The notes under the pieces: generated by a model
What the model was told of the DNA's origin: nothing
The model's input: only the letters and a program-made list of their open reading frames with translations
The model's database searches: none
Part shown: positions 62,722-64,000 of the stretch, piece by piece
How positions within the stretch are numbered: position 1 is the stretch's first letter
Layout: each line of letters opens with the position of its first letter
Translations under genes and position numbers: made by a program
Source of the DNA: Mesorhizobium sp. Root552
GTDB taxonomy: Bacteria; Pseudomonadota; Alphaproteobacteria; Rhizobiales; Rhizobiaceae
Assembly: GCF_001427285.1 (NCBI RefSeq)
Contig: NZ_LMFV01000001.1
Coordinates: 62,462 to 126,461 of the forward strand
Length of the DNA: 64,000 bases
Reading direction: 5' to 3'

Positions 62722-63651
62722 TCAGGCACTGCGAGCGCTGGCAGCCGGCATTTCGCCATAGGAGCGAGGCGACGTGGAAATCGCCTGAGAGGCGACCCGG
62801 GTCCCGTCCGAGAGGCTGGCGGCAAGCGACTTGCCACGGGCAAGCGCTGCGAGGAACGCAGCGTTGAAAACATCGCCTGCGCCGATGGTATCGACGACCT
62901 CGACCTTCGGAGCCGCTGCGGAAATCAGCTTGCCATCGGGACCCATCGCCTGTGCACCCTCGGGGCCACGCTTGACCACGACAGTTGCGCCCTCCGCCAT
63001 TACGGCACGGATCGCGCGCGCCGCCTCGGCGGCATCCCCAACGCCTGCAAGGGTCGTCGTCTCGATCTCGTTGAACAAGGCGATGCGCGAACGCGACAGC
63101 CAATGACGGGCAAGCTTTTTGTTTGCATCCGTCCAGCCGTCGGTCGGCCAACCGGTATCGAGAGCCACCGAAATATCGTGGCGGTCGGCCCAGTCGAACA
63201 GAGCGTCGTAGTCCTGGGCGATGAGCGGGGTGAGGAACGAGCCGCACAGCAGAAGGAAACCTCCAGCGAGCCGCTTGCCGTCAAGCACCGAGAAGGCATC
63301 GGCAAGGCTGAAGCGCGGCAGGTGGCCGAGCGTGGTGAAAAAGGTCCGCTCGCCATCTGGGTGCGTGATGCCGACTGAAACCGTAGTGCTTTCCCGGCAG
63401 ACCGGCCATTTGTCGGCATAGCGCCCAAAAGCTCCCCGCAGCCACATGCCGAATTGATCCGAGCCGATGTTTGAGGCGATGTCGAAATCGACGCCGAGCG
63501 CCTGCCAGGCAAGCGCGGCATTGCCCGCAGCGCCCCCGACACGCAACTCGTCGTGCTCGACGATGAACTCGGTTCCCGACTGCGGCCAAGGTGAAACCGG
63601 CCCCATGATGAGGTCGACATTGACATTGCCGATCACTGCCAAAGGCCGCAT
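62722..63651 (-). CDS. PfkB family carbohydrate kinase
   Basis: A 309-residue ribokinase-fold sugar kinase. Signature 1 is VGGAAGNAALAWQALGVDF and signature 2 is VDTIGAGDVFNAAFLAAL, with the catalytic Asp in GAGD. It is intact. It starts directly after the stop codon of the upstream SIS protein (TAG then ATG). A SIS isomerase plus PfkB kinase pair suggests catabolism of an amino sugar, fructosamine or similar phosphosugar; the substrate is unknown. The C-terminus is short and serine-rich. Confidence 0.88.
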   Translation of the reverse strand: MRPLAVIGNVNVDLIMGPVSPWPQSGTEFIVEHDELRVGGAAGNAALAWQALGVDFDIASNIGSDQFGMWLRGAFGRYADKWPVCRESTTVSVGITHPDGERTFFTTLGHLPRFSLADAFSVLDGKRLAGGFLLLCGSFLTPLIAQDYDALFDWADRHDISVALDTGWPTDGWTDANKKLARHWLSRSRIALFNEIETTTLAGVGDAAEAARAIRAVMAEGATVVVKRGPEGAQAMGPDGKLISAAAPKVEVVDTIGAGDVFNAAFLAALARGKSLAASLSDGTRVASQAISTSPRSYGEMPAASARSA

Positions 63652-64000
63652 CTACTCGCTCCGTGTAATCTTGGTCGAACGCACGGGCGTACCGGCGTTC
63701 TCGACGCGCTCATCGGCGAACGCGATCATCAACCGCTGCGCAACCGGCAACATGGCGAAGATCGCGGCCATTCCCGATGCAGGTGAAAAGCGCAAGGTAA
63801 CGGCACCTTCGACCGGTGCCGCCGATGAACAATCGAACATGACGACCGGCGCGCCGGCCTCAAGCACCGACGAAGCCATCGCGGTCACCAGACCGGCGGT
63901 GGCGTCGTCGCCGCGAAACAGGATAACGCCGATCTCGGGCCCGAGCATTTCCATCGGCCCGTGGCGCAACTGGCCGCCTTCGAGTGAAAAGCAGGGACGG
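63652..64000 (-). CDS. SIS domain sugar isomerase, C-terminal part
   Basis: The visible 115 residues are the end of a SIS (sugar isomerase) domain protein, running off the right edge of the window. The segment FSLEGGQLRHGPMEMLGPE is the usual E-x-RHGP substrate loop of GlmS/AgaS/FrlB-type enzymes. The last region (ASGMAAIFAMLPVAQRLMIA) fits the final SIS helix. Its stop codon touches the PfkB start codon, so the two are an operon. Confidence 0.85.
   Translation of the reverse strand, partial: RPCFSLEGGQLRHGPMEMLGPEIGVILFRGDDATAGLVTAMASSVLEAGAPVVMFDCSSAAPVEGAVTLRFSPASGMAAIFAMLPVAQRLMIAFADERVENAGTPVRSTKITRSE

Overview
The window is a stretch of bacterial chromosome with high GC content and tightly packed genes. 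Its gene content points to the Hyphomicrobiales (Rhizobiales), most likely the Phyllobacteriaceae (Mesorhizobium/Aminobacter-like). Support for this comes from the lptC-lptA-lptB-rpoN-hpf-ptsN block, an Hsp20-DUF1150 pair, an OlsB ornithine-lipid enzyme, DUF982 and DUF2849 proteins, EcfG-type stress promoters, and several intergenic palindromes of the kind common in rhizobia. I saw no rRNA, tRNA, CRISPR array, prophage or complete insertion sequence. The assignment comes from reading the sequence, not from a database search.

Layout. 1-2.2 kb: end of an amidase, a nucleoside hydrolase, Hsp20 and DUF1150. 2.2-7.5 kb: LPS-transport (Lpt) and sigma-54/PTS-Ntr block on the minus strand. 7.7-14 kb: sppA, ihfB, lapA, an ornithine cyclodeaminase homologue, two RNA methyltransferases, lspA and an acuI-like reductase. 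14-15.1 kb: a gene-free region full of repeats. 15.1-21.4 kb: hybrid histidine kinase, olsB, a TRIC channel, grpE, a small NepR-like protein and a fatty acid desaturase. 21.4-26.6 kb: sulfate assimilation operon (cysG, DUF2849, cysI, cysH, DUF934), broken up by palindromes and a MITE-like element. 26.8-35.6 kb: a short-chain dehydrogenase, a class A PBP, an unusual adenylation-carrier-acyltransferase fusion, a diguanylate cyclase and a SLAC1/TDT channel. 35.7-38.5 kb: a small stress-response island with a candidate sRNA and EcfG promoters. 38.5-44.9 kb: RNase D, an M20 peptidase, a second candidate sRNA, polA, a LysE exporter and a Zur-like regulator. 45-54 kb: two sugar isomerase/Gfo-Idh modules on either side of a copper-handling operon. 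54-57.5 kb: an acyl-CoA ligase and a GMC oxidoreductase. 58-62.7 kb: a complete branched-chain-type ABC transporter. 62.7-64 kb: a PfkB kinase and the end of a SIS sugar isomerase.

Most striking points. (1) A single 863-residue protein joins an acyl-adenylating domain, a carrier domain and an integral-membrane acyltransferase, which resembles a one-chain version of the Dlt logic. (2) Two exact GGAAC-N16-CGTT promoters and one near match lie within about 1.3 kb, in front of small stress proteins. (3) There are two candidate C/U-rich sRNAs with intrinsic terminators. (4) Two diverged copies of one MITE-like family are present. One has inserted, with a TA duplication, exactly where an older palindromic repeat met a stop codon.
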